Below are positions 50,454-61,347 of a DNA stretch of 64,000 bases, in pieces. A program made the position numbers and the translations under genes. The notes below the pieces were generated by a model. That model searched no databases, had not been told where the DNA came from, and was given only the letters and a program-made list of their open reading frames with translations. How positions within the stretch are numbered: position 1 is the first letter of the stretch; the number at the start of each line of letters is the position of its first letter. The stretch covers positions 149,755 to 213,754 of the forward strand of contig BDDD01001592.1 in NCBI GenBank assembly GCA_001972305.1, in the 5' to 3' direction. The stretch comes from Cephalotus follicularis (taxonomy: Eukaryota; Streptophyta; Magnoliopsida; Oxalidales; Cephalotaceae).

Positions 50454-53400
50454 TCACCCTGCTTTTGAAGTTCTTGTTACTGCCGGCAGGACAACGGAAT
50501 CAAGGTTTGCGAGATAAGGAGTCCACAACCCAAATCCACCTCTAGTCTCTTTCATACTGCTACCCTTCCCCTTGAACTCACTGATACTTTTCACCCACTC
50601 AACTTTAGATGAATGCTCTCGTGTGTGTGGGTGCAACACAAACAGTGAATTGTACTCGCAATTTGGAAACATAAAAAACTTAAATGAGCCTCTTAATCTG
50701 TAGACGACATAGCCAAAACTCAACTGGTCTCTAGGCGTGAAGAGGTTGACCTCATTGAACCACAAGCAGCTAAACAAATCATTGAGCGCAGTATGTTCCC
50801 TTATGATTATGGCTCCCTCTGGTACATCTGCAATTTTTTAATAGCTGTCAATGATATGATATGGATGACGAAATTAATAATGGGAGTCAACATCAAGATC
50901 ACCATCAAATACTGCCAAGAACAAATGAAAGCCACCAAATCATAGTCCCCATCAAGAAGATCTAGAGATCATAAGTTCAGACTATGCCTAAAAAAAAAGA
51001 CTTAACAGAAATAAAATAGACTCATTCCTTCTTACCGCTAATTGTATTTTTCTTCCAACTCCATGGTTCCATTCCCTCATAGTAGTATATCTTCATCTGG
51101 AGATCAATAAGAGGTCGGGCATATCGCTTCCTCCGCTTGTTTGCATCAGCCTCCTCGTATATGCAACGATGATGTTTGTGTTGAGCAATGGCAAAGGTAT
51201 GCTTCCCACGCCATAAGTATCTACAAATAGAAGATAATATCTAGTTGTTGCACCATTAAAAATATATATTAAATGCACATATTTCGGGAGTATGAACAAG
51301 ATTATACCTGTCTAGAATTAGCAACGGATCAACAATAAGCTCCATTTTGCCATCAATCCAGATACTGTACTGTGCTTGAGGGAACAACCTGTGGGTCAGA
51401 ATCTTGGGAACTTTCCCATTCCTTCTGGGCTCATCATAAGGTTGATGCTTCAGTAAAACAAGGCGCCATAAACCCACCCATTGTCCTCCATAATGATCCT
51501 CTCTTACAGTAGCATTTTTTCTAATAAAGTGGAGAGATACCTCATCCACGACCATAAGAAAACAAAAGAGCTCCCTAGAACGCTGACTTATATTAGTAGG
51601 CTGATGCGGGACGTCGTATGCATCAAAAATCCCAGATGCAAGCACAAACCTACAATTCTTAACATATTCAATGTCTGCAATAGCCATTTCATCCCCACCG
51701 TTTTCCAGAAATCCACAATGCAACTGGCAGACAGAACACACATATTCAATAAGAGAATAATCTGTATTCACAGGGGGAGACAGAAGTGACAATGCTGACT
51801 CCAACAGAAAACTACATAAAAGTGACAGATCATTGTCCATCAAACATCACAATATTTTCTTTACCTTGTAATGCAAATGAAAAGATAAAGAATAAAGAGT
51901 AAGAGATAACATAAAATCGACTGTACACGGAGCATATAATTTTACCTTCATGGAAGAATTTAACATGAAAAGATAAAGAATAAAGAGTAAGAGTAACATA
52001 AAATCGACTGTACATGGAGCACATAAGTTTACCTTCATGGAAGAATTTAACATGAAGCTGTCTTCTCTTTGTGACCAACTTTTATTTCCTCCAAATAGTG
52101 GGAACGACTGAGATCCATTATTTACAAACTCAGCCTCGGTAAAGTAAGATAGATTTTTGACAATTTCATCAGGAGTTCGACCCCTTGGAATAGCTACTTT
52201 ATCAGGGTCATTGGCAACAGGAATTGAACAACCTAGTCGATATGAGAAAAATGAGAATTAACTTTTATAACAACAAACAGAAGATTGCAAAAAAGAGATT
52301 TGCCATAATCTTACGGTGTTCTGGTTTAGGTACAAGTCCCATTGTGTTTAACACAATAAATACCTTGCCCTCTTTGTTACAGATAGCTGCGCATTAAGCA
52401 TAATGGTAATATAATATCAAACCACTGGAAAGATATCTAGCATTTTTCAGTGAAATATTGAGTCATACAAAACATACATATAACCTTGCAAAATTATCTC
52501 CACGTCAAGAATTAGCCTATCTGATATAGTTATGTCCCTGCACTAAGCCAGCAAAAAATCACCGTATACACATCATTTCTTGTGATCAGCCACCCATGGG
52601 AATTAGATAATCCACATTGGAATCAATTAGGCGACATAATTTGTTACCAATAGACCAACTGAAGTCTACATGGATAGAAGTGCGAAGCAACAGCCATCTA
52701 ATTATTACTAGTAAAGGCAACTGTACCATGTAGCAAACTTAAAATAACCACACAGGAACCCAACAGTTTCATCATTTGACACCCAACAAATTAAGATCAT
52801 TTGATGGATAATCCTATTTAAACTCGTAAAGTACTGCTGCTCTGTTGAGTAGATATACTACAGTTCAAAAACAGTGACAGCACATTATTTAGATTCTACA
52901 TATGTTAAACTTTATTCTTCACTCTTTTCTCACAGTCCCAGTGACCACCCAAGGATAAATTGCGATAATTTGAATTACCTAAGAAGCAAGAATTTAAACC
53001 AAGATTCAACTTAAACAACAAACAAAATTTATAAAACAAATAGATTTGAGCAGAAATACCTGAAAAGAAAGCTAACGAAGATTGGCAAGACCAAACATGA
53101 AGTAGTAGAACAATAAGAATAAGTAACATCCACAAAATACCCGCTACAAGAACCAATCGAACAAAGCCTCGTTTCCAAACAATCTTCATCGCATAATCAT
53201 GAGGCAACCTCCCAGGAGAAAAGAAGCTGCCTTCACCATCTGCATCACCACCACGTTACTTAATCACACCAAAATCTAACTCCTGATTAAACATAACACA
53301 ATGCCACACCCAAAACCCGCTATAAACAATATGTATAATTTCAATCACCTATAATAAGTTGCAGCACACTATTTAATCTCCTTTTCTCATCCGTAGTAGT

Positions 53401-53726
53401 AAACCCCCAGAAATATGCACCAAGAGATGATGGATTTTTTTGGCCACCATGAGATTAAATCACAATGCTGGTCATCCACTATATAATCTTGAGTGACAAA
53501 AAACCCATGTTTTCCTTATAATATACAATTAAACAATCACAAAATATAAAGTAAAACAAAATGCATACGTTTTGTCCTTTCATGAAATAAATATAAAAAG
53601 ATCTTCATTCCATTAAAGAACGTGAACTACAAATGGGATTTCCTTACCTTTAGCATAAGGAGTTGGATTAGACCGGTCTCTTCTAAACCGAAAGGAAACA
53701 GACCGTTGAGCCTCGTTTTCCATCAT
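50454..53726 (-). CDS. TOD1/MUCI70-type glycosyltransferase-like protein (DUF616 family)
   Basis: Members of this plant family are Golgi or endomembrane type II proteins; Arabidopsis MUCI70 acts in seed mucilage pectin synthesis and TOD1 is an alkaline ceramidase-related pollen protein. Seven coding exons join in frame to 501 aa: 53726-53648, 53239-53060, 52386-52315, 52232-52033, 51723-51308, 51220-51036, 50827-50454. There is one membrane span near residues 54-77 after a basic N-terminus, consistent with type II topology. Family motifs include GCSIPVAND-like CSIPVANDPD, GIFDAYDVPHQPTNIS, KILTHRLFPQAQYSIWIDGK, RWxGKHTFAIAQHKHH-like YLWRGKHTFAIAQHKHH and ALNDLFSCLWFNEVNLF. A stop precedes the ATG in frame. 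All borders are GT..AG. Substrate unknown for this copy. Confidence 0.92.
51878..52052 (-). repeat. 88-bp tandem duplication spanning the exon 4 donor of the glycosyltransferase gene
   Basis: Copies lie at 51878-51965 (88 bp) and 51966-52052 (about 87 bp). The right copy contains the last 20 bases of exon 4 and its donor; the left copy repeats them inside intron 4 with an intact GT. The interval between the two donors (52032-51946, 87 nt) is open in the exon frame. Confidence 0.9.
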
Positions 53727-54914
53727 TTCCACTCGCTACAACTCCTCATGTACACCACAAAAACTAACATATAAACTCTACAAAAAAAAAAAAAAAACAA
53801 AGAATTAGAATAAATCAGCAATAAAGCTATTGTGATTCCATATCTCTCGAAATAATGCTAATTTTCATAAACTGAAAATACCCATTTAATCTAATCTTAC
53901 TTAATAATTCAACAAACAAGAAAGCTCAAAGACTCGTAAATGTAATAAGAAAAACCCAGATCTGAGAAGCTCACAAAAACCGCAAATAAGGCAACTTAAA
54001 GAAATACGTAAAAAAAAAAAACAGCTTATGTTCTTTTCCATTTTATTTTTATTTAATATTGTTGTTATTTAAAAAAACAAAACAAAAAGTAAAATAAAAA
54101 AGAGGTGAAAACATTAGAGATGCCAATTTATAGGATGCGCAAAATTACTGAAAAATCGAAAATTCGAACCGGATAGCACCGATTTTTTTTGGATCGGATA
54201 ATTCAGATATTTTTGATAATCAGAATGAGAATTTCAGTTAAATTGAAAAATTCGGTTTAGATACAATTTATAAAATGATAAATATTCGATATTCGGATAC
54301 CTGAATACTCGAAATTAATTTTAGTTATGGCGTTGGGTTATTATTCATAACACCATTACACATATCATATGGCCCATTACACACAGAAGTAACGCAACAC
54401 ACTGGCCCATTACACAATGGCCCGGCATATTTTGACTTGATGACTTATTGACTTCGGCTCCTCAACGTAAAGTCGCAAATCACAATTCTATTTCTCTCCC
54501 ATCCCAAATTGCAAATCACAATTCCCATTTCGCTCGGCAATCGGCAACCCTAACATATCTACGGTCTCCAATCTCTGTCTCTCTCGCTCTCAACACCACC
54601 TGCAAGTCGGCAGAGACCTCTCCTCCTTATCTTCTCTCACTCTCAACGGCTCCTCTCCTCTCCGTCTCACTCTCGACTCAACAGTAGCGGATAGTCGACA
54701 GAGGAAAATTAAATACAGGTTATTCTCTTTTTTTTCCTCTGTTTTTGTTTTTAGTTGCTGATTCATTGAAGGTCTTGCAATTTCTCGTGAGTGGTAGTGG
54801 TAGTGGTAGTGAAATTTTTTGGTAGCCCCTGGTTTTTGGTAGTTTTGTTTGTGAAATTTGTTTAACTATTTTATTTATTTATAAAAATTTTAATCACTAT
54901 AATTTTTATAAAAT
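53727..54914. other. Upstream region of the glycosyltransferase gene and repetitive flank
   Basis: The first few hundred bases should hold its promoter and leader. From about 54116 the sequence (GAAAATTCGAACCGG-like and GATCGGATAATTC words, later CT-rich 54480-54700) looks like the leader region of plant hAT elements, but no transposase is present. Confidence 0.35.
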
Positions 54915-55080
54915 AATAATTTATATGTTTGTTTTCTAATCTAACCAAAAAAAGGGTCCTGGTAGTGGTAATTAAAATTGGTCCTGGTAGTGGTAATAAT
55001 TTATATGTTTGTTTTCTAATCTAACCCAAAAAAACGGTCCTGGTCCTGGCAGTGGTAGTGGTAATTAAAATTGGTCCTGG
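54915..55080. repeat. Tandem duplication of about 79 bp
   Basis: TAATAATTTATATGTTTG begins both units (54915 and 54994), each followed by a GGTCCTGGTAGTGGTAATTA-type segment. Further GGTCCTGG/GGTAGTGG words are scattered at 54790-55150. Confidence 0.75.
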
Positions 55081-55269
55081 TAGAAAATAATAATTTTAAT
55101 CCTTTGTTTCTGTTTTCTATAACAAACAAATGGTCCTGGTAGTGGTAATTAGAATTGGTTCTGCTAATTAAAAATGGAACAGCTTTTAATTGTCCATTAT
55201 AATGGGTCAGCTTTTAATTTGTTTAAAGATTTTGCATGTTTTTACTGAAAATTCTTAATTTTAATTAAA

Positions 55270-55442
55270 AGTATAAATTTGCGGTTTTACACGCGAAAAC
55301 CACGTTGTAGTTTGGGACGGGTAACTGTTGCCCAAACTTCAACTGCAGTTCGGTTTCGGGTTGGGTAGTTTTGACCCGAAATACCGCAAAAACCGAAGCG
55401 CAAAAAATTGCGGTTCGGATAATACCCAAATAAACACCCCTA
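55270..55442. mobile_element. Possible hAT-type element end
   Basis: The segment is rich in CGGTT/AACCG words and ends AATAAACACCCCTA. Read inward, TAGGGGTGTTTA is a common terminus of plant hAT elements. No partner terminus with an 8-bp duplication was found; a distant TAGAGATG at 54115 matches 6 of 8 bases but the flanks do not agree. Confidence 0.35.
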
Positions 55443-55444
55443 GG

Positions 55445-56000
55445 TGCAAGGCCCTCAGCATATTTTCCTGCACCGATATCCTTGACCACTGGATCTTTGA
55501 GAGGCCCACTGGTTACAGTCCCACCCGGTTGAACATTCAGGCTATCTTCTGTAACATTGGCATGGCCATCTCCCAGAACAATCACTGGAAGCTCACCTGG
55601 GGCTTTTTGCGCCTTCTCAGGATAGCCCTTCTTCACATTCGAGCTTAACGTTTTGCAGGCTTTTCTCCGAAACATCATGTTTGTAGCAGTACTCCACTTG
55701 ATCAACCACATTTCCGATAGCTTCACCATAGCTATCAGACCACGACTCCAGGATACGCTCAGCGGCATCCCAGGTCTCCTTCACCATAGTGCCTTGAGAA
55801 ACAGGCTCCACAACACCAGGTGAGACTGTAAGGGGAGTAAGTCCCCCTAAAATACTCGAGGAGACTTCCTCCTGGGGAGTTTCCATGACAAGGGGTAAGG
55901 AGTTTCCATGACAAACATTGACAGAAATCTTGTTTGTGGTGGAAACCCCTGCTTGAGTATCCCACGGACTGGTTCTGATGTTAGACATCGGGGAGGGATG
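55445..56000 (-). pseudogene. Unidentified ORF, probably broken
   Basis: On the - strand a frame starting near MSNIRTSPWD (about 55989) runs through TMVKETWDAAERILESWSD and NVVDQVEYCYKHD. A shift near 55650 leads to a second frame with EKAQKAPGELPVIVLGDGHA and VVKDIGAGKYAEGLAPRG that stops at the possible hAT end. I do not recognise the family. The composition is protein-like (acidic, few Cys), no intron borders are clear, and a GAGTTTCCATGACAA word is duplicated at 55878-55915. It could be a gene fragment, a retrocopy or part of a transposon. Confidence 0.35.
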
Positions 56001-56065
56001 ATAAAGTGGTGTCAGAGAGAAAAGGTAGGAGAGGTGAAGAGGGGTTAAAGCAAGGAGATTGAGAG

Positions 56066-56120
56066 GGCAAGCTAAGAAAAGCAAAGGCAAGCTAAGAAAA
56101 GCAAAGGCAAGCTAAGGAAG
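56066..56120. repeat. 20-bp tandem repeat
   Basis: GCAAGCTAAGAAAAGCAAAG is present nearly three times in a row. Confidence 0.85.
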
Positions 56121-56399
56121 CAAGAAAAGAAGGGGGAACCAAAATCCATCGCTTAAAACTGAAAAGTCACACGTTTCTAAGTTTAAATAAGAACTGAAGG
56201 CATTAAGGCCCAATGCCACCGGACTTTCGAGGAAAAATCACATATATTTAAATCTAGTCTAATCCATTGTCAATAGTCTATAATTAAAAATAAAAAATTA
56301 AGGCCAAATTTTTGTAAGGCCGAATGTAAGTTAAATTTTCCAATTGAGTGAAGCCCAACTTTTAACCCAATTCTTCAAGATTATATTGCGATCTCATTA

Positions 56400-57656
56400 A
56401 AGCCCAACTTTCCAATTGAGGCACATCGCCACAGCCCTCACACTCTCGCCGGAGATCGACGACGCCAGGGACCCAGCTTGTTGCCTCCAACTCCACCCAC
56501 CATCAGGTTAGTCTAAGTCTCTAATCTCCCTTTGTTCGTTTGCAGCAACTACCAATTTTCTTTCTTTCTTGATTTGTGGTATTTGTGGCTAATTGATTAT
56601 TTTGGATCGGAAAATCCGATACAACTATTATCGTTTTTTTTATTTGGCATTTATAGCTATTTGATTGTCCAGTCAATTGTTGTTTGGCCATTTTTTTCGT
56701 TTAATTCGTTATTCATGTAAATAGTTGGAGTTGTGGTTTGTGAATTGTGAGGGTTGCTGTGCTAGAGATTGAGCGTTAGCATTTATAAATTTTAATCTTA
56801 TTTCTTTTCCATGATTGAAAAGTATTATGGGAACAAAAGAGTTAAGAAATTATTTATTCTCTGTACCACTGGATCCTATGATAACCTTGATCCAGAGTTT
56901 GTTATTCTATTGGGTATGGCTCTATCATTGAAAATTCAACTTGAAGGAGTAAAAAATTTTGAGCACTTTTACCTCATACTAATAGGAAGCAACTTACACA
57001 TGCAAAAGGACTTGTCATTGCAGGTTGTGTGAGATGGTTTAAGTTTCCACTTTAGGGTAGATTTAATAATAATTGGTGTAGTTTTTTTTTTGTCCATGTT
57101 GGATTAATTGAATTGGGCATTCTTAAATCAGTTTTGCTGGTCATTTTTGAACTCTGGAGGTTAAAGATTTGTATCTGCCTATGAGTGCATTCTCATTAGC
57201 CGTGATTCATTTAGCGTCGATCCCAACTTGATGGTCACATACTCGCAGTATAGTTGTGCCAGTCTGATATTCCGTTGTTTGAGTGCCCTCATTCTCTTGA
57301 TTTAGTTTTCTTCTTTAACCTATGGCTGGTGCCTTGTTTCTCTTGGTTGAGTCATCAAGTGCTTGATAGTCCACATGCATTGTGGACAATGATAAGTGAT
57401 TATGGGTTAGTTAACCTTGATTCATTTCCTGTTTTTCAATAAATTGTTTGTTTTATGGTTTTCAGTAAAATTATAGGAGTCATAAATTATTGTTTGGAGC
57501 ATTATGGATGATTATGTTGAATTTTTTACTTGGGTTATATCTTCAATATTTTTTCTTTTACTTTGTAGTTTATGAACTCAAAATTGTTTTAGCTTTGGTT
57601 TCAATTCATAATAAAAACCACCCTGATATATGATTTATTTTAATTACAGCGACATT
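56400..57656 (+). promoter_or_regulatory. Leader exon and leader intron of the DNAJC17-like gene
   Basis: A C-rich leader (about 56420-56506) ends CATCAG/GTTAGT. T-rich sequence then leads to an acceptor TTAATTACAG at 57640-57649, eight bases before the ATG. The predicted leader intron is 56507-57649. The transcription start is not visible. Confidence 0.6.
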
Positions 57657-59992
57657 ATGGATGTCGATCATTACTCTGTTCTCGGATTGCCGTCCGGGGA
57701 GGAAGGTGCGAAATTGACCGAGAAAGAGATATCAAAAGCATATAAACTGAAGGCATTGGAATTACATCCAGACAAAAGACCAGATGACCCAAGTGCTCAT
57801 GATAACTTCCAGAAGCTTAAAACATCATATGAAGTTCTCAAAGATGAAAAGGCCCGGAAATTGTTTGATGATCTTCTCAAACTCAAGCGTGAGCACCGTC
57901 TTCGCCAATCACAACAGGGTTCAAAGCGAAGGAAAATGATGTCGGATCTCGAGGAGAGAGAGCGGGCTGCATTTGCTCCTGACCTGCAAGAAAAAGCTCG
58001 AGAGGAAGAAGAGAAGATTGCAAGGAAGCTTAGAGAGGAGATTGCTAGAATACGTGAATTGCATTTGAATAGAGGGGCAGGGATGGAGTCAGCTTCGAAG
58101 AGGGAGAGAGGAGCGAGGAAGGAGAGTGCAGATGCTGCTGGGATTGGATTGGATAAGGCAAAGGTGCTTAAAGTTTCATGGGAAAAGATTGGTGGAGATT
58201 ATAGTGCAGAGAGGTTGAGAGAGTTGTTTTTGAAGTTCGGTGAAGTTGAAGATGTGGTAATAAAAAGTTCCAAGAACAGAGGTTCTGCCCTCGTTGTAAT
58301 GGGTTCTAAAGATGCAGCTGTGAGTTTGCTGTAATAACCCACTAGTATCTCTGTTAATTACCTATACTTCTGATATTTGGCAATCACTTTAACTTCTAAA
58401 CTATGTTTTGGTAGTTTGCAGCTTCTATACTTTGGACTTTTACAGCTAACTTATGATCACATTTATTTTTTGGCAGGTTGCAGCTACTGGATGTGTTTCT
58501 GGCAGTCTGTTTAATCCTCTGCTAGTTGTACCTCTGCAACCTGCTGTGGGAGCAGATTTTCAGCAGCCTGTGGAGCCTGACCAAACAATTAACTTAGTTG
58601 GTGCTCGATATCAAGCACATGAAGATGCTATCTTGGCGAAGCTTCAAAAGGTTTGACTTGTGTTTTTTGCTATCCTTATAATTAATGTGATCTTTTAAGA
58701 GTTTTATTAATTTGACAAACTCTTTTAGAACTTGATCGAGAATTTGTTCGTAGCTTTCATTTTCTTGAAGCATTGGTTAATCTAGTCTAGGATCTTAGTT
58801 GCTGCTTTTTTGAAGTTTTCACATAAAATTGAGGATTATGTATGTCCAATTTAATCTATTTCAATTGAGATCCTTTACTATTAAGAGGAGAATAGGTAGG
58901 GATGACAGGATTTGAACCTGTGACATGTTAAAGCTAGGGTATGTTTAAAATATATCATCGGTTTGTAGACAGCTTTGTCATATGTATTGCATCTATCATT
59001 ATATGATGTTGGGTTGTGACACGGGTTGAGATAAATCTATGTAATAATTTGACCTCGTGGATACTTATGAAATGGGTAAGATGTGGATTTTGAGCTTTTA
59101 CACTTTTGGGGTGATGAGCAATCTTGTGTCTGGAAGCTATAAGATAGCCTTTTTTTGTGCTGTTTTTATTGAGGGAAAATTTCAATTGTAGTTTCTAATG
59201 TAATTATTGCCCTATTACATATGACTTCTGTCTACCCCCATTAATAAAATCTATAAAGAGTTTGGAATATACTGAGATACCCCGTCTCTCATTGGGTCTC
59301 TTTCTTATTATCACGAAACCGATTCAATTCTGGTCTCTCACTGACGGACAATAATTCACGAGCCCAGACTTTTCTTCACCCTTGCTGTCATCACATGCTA
59401 TTCTCCTACCACAGATGAGGCAAACTTCTGCCACTGGTAGTTAATTTATCTTTGTTGCCTACTTCCTCTGAATCTCATTCTATCTTTTAATCTCTTACCC
59501 CAGATCTATCATTTATGTCGTTTGAGTGTGTGGAGTTACCGTTGACATAAAGGGAGTTTTTTTTTTTGGGTTTTTTTGTTTCCTTTATTTAATGGGTGAT
59601 GTGGTTATTGGAGGTTGATCGTGGCTGTGGAACAGATAGGCAGATGGGGTTTTGATGGATTTGAGGGAGATTCAAATCAGTACATATGTCATTCACTGCC
59701 ACCAATTTGTATATATTTTACCAAAAACTTGCATGAAGAGTCGGTACTAAATCATGCTGCCCAAGCCCAAGCCATATAGTTGGAACCTGGTGAACTTAGG
59801 TGAAGTATGTGGTGGCTGTTGTGCTACTAGATAATTGATCTGTCATCTCTGTACGCTTTAGAGTGAATGCGCAATTTTGCATGCATTTTTCATTTGGTAA
59901 TAACTTTGCATGTATTTTTCCTTCGGTTTTAACTTTTTCCTTTGTGCGGACTTATCTTTGATTGTGCACAGGCTGCAAAAGCCCAGAAATGA
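57657..59992 (+). CDS. DNAJC17-like J-domain/RRM protein
   Basis: Animal DNAJC17 and its fungal relative Cwf23 are linked to the spliceosome; a similar nuclear role is inferred here. Exons 57657-58319, 58477-58650 and 59972-59992 join in frame to 285 aa. The J domain occupies residues 4-75 with an intact HPD (ELHPDKRPDD), which stimulates Hsp70 ATPase. A basic, Glu/Arg-rich coiled coil follows (residues about 85-150). An RRM-like region with LKVSWEK and LRELFLKFGEVEDVVI spans residues about 163-230. The last exon encodes only six residues. The start is chosen because it follows the leader-intron acceptor and begins the J domain directly. Confidence 0.92.
58889..58925 (-). pseudogene. Fragment of organellar trnP-UGG
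   Basis: On the - strand ATGTCACAGGTTCAAATCCTG then TCATCCCTACC matches my recollection of the T-arm and acceptor end of plastid trnP(UGG), with one difference. Only about 37 bp of the 3' half is present, inside intron 2 of the DNAJC17-like gene. It is probably a scrap of plastid or mitochondrial DNA in the nucleus. Confidence 0.5.
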
Positions 59993-61347
59993 CTTGCAAA
60001 GTTGCAGAGAAAGAGGTTCCTAAATTCCGCATTTCCGGAGGCAGCAGTCCTAAAGCTTGTCTATCAACAAAGGTACTCTCAGCCATTAAGGGTTCTGCTA
60101 AATAAGGCTTTATGATGTGGTCCGAGTTTTATGACGATGAAAGTGGATACGGTGGAGTATTATGGGAAAGAAGATGAAGAGAACAGAGATGATAGTAAAG
60201 AATTTGACACCTTAGACTATGTATCTCATGTAACATATATCAATCAAGTTGTTCAAGTACTACATAACTTTTGTTCTTTATTATTTGCTTTTCTTTTCCA
60301 TGTACTTTTTGGGTCACATGAAGTCATGACATATATTCTTTTATTACAGAGGTAATTTGCAGATACTATTTGCAAAACAGGTTAATTGCTAGCTTTGAAA
60401 AGTATAGAAAGAATGAATATATGGTTTCATGTGATCAGGCTAGAAAAAGATACTCTCCTTTGGTTATGGACAGAGGTTATGGCTACATTTTGAACGCAAG
60501 AAACCTTGGAAGGTTACAAATTTCAGTAACATTTAAAGAGAAAGGTAACAATAAATTTATTTTTTTCCCCTTTAGTGGATGGCTTACTTACATAGTGAAG
60601 GCAAGTCTTTTCTTTCAAAATTTTTATTTTCTCATTTCTTAAACCCTTTTAATTGGAGGTGAAAACTTAGAAGTGATATTAAAACTCTATATCCTTGAAG
60701 TTTGAATAAATATATAAACACTAATTTTTTGGGGCAGCACAAGGACAAAAGTTTAAATATTAAAATATTATTGATAATATTAAAATATCATTAATAATAT
60801 ATTAATTTTTTAATAAATAATCACAAAAAAAAACTTTACCAATTTAATTAGGAGTCACTTTCATTATTTTTTTTGTTTCATTATTCATACCAAATGTTAT
60901 GTCTTGATTGAGTTTTGTTTCTACTAAAATGTTCTTGGGAATCCAACTACGGCAACCACATTGGCTTTCCTTTTTAATTTGCAAGGCCAAAACGGTTAGT
61001 GAAATTCACCATTTAAGTCCTAATTTAATTAAAAATATTTATTTATTTATATCATATGCGTAAAATTTTTAAATTAATTAAAAATATATAGATGTAATAT
61101 ACAAACTTTTTAGTTTTCTGCTTAATCGATTGAAAATGTACGCTTGCTCATTTAACATTTTTTATATTTAAAACCCAAAACGTGAGAACAACATGAAACA
61201 TTCACTTACATAAATAAGTAGTCTTCTTCTCTTCGTCGTCTCTCTCCGCCCACCAAAATCTCTGTCCAAACACAAACACAGACGCACCACACAAATCTCT
61301 CTCTCTATATCTCTCATTACTCTCAATCTAAAGAAGGGCAAGGAAAT
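59993..61347. other. 3' flank of the DNAJC17-like gene and promoter region of transportin-1
   Basis: Short frames at 60131-60355 and 60370-60642 have no recognisable family and lack clear exon borders. From about 61200 a C/T-rich leader with CTCTCTCTCTATATCTCTC runs up to the transportin ATG, typical of a plant 5' UTR. Confidence 0.5.

Noticed and set aside
51830-52078. 82- and 68-codon open frames on the - strand in intron 4 of the glycosyltransferase gene
   Set aside because: They arise from the tandem duplication of the exon 4 end; not separate genes, though the in-frame extension is reported as a finding.
54115-55442. A complete non-autonomous hAT element
   Set aside because: The candidate ends match in only 6 of 8 bases and their 8-bp flanks do not agree; only a possible right end is kept at low confidence.
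60131-60642. Two short frames that might be exons of a gene between the DNAJC17-like gene and transportin
   Set aside because: No family recognised, no convincing splice borders joining them, and AT-rich context.
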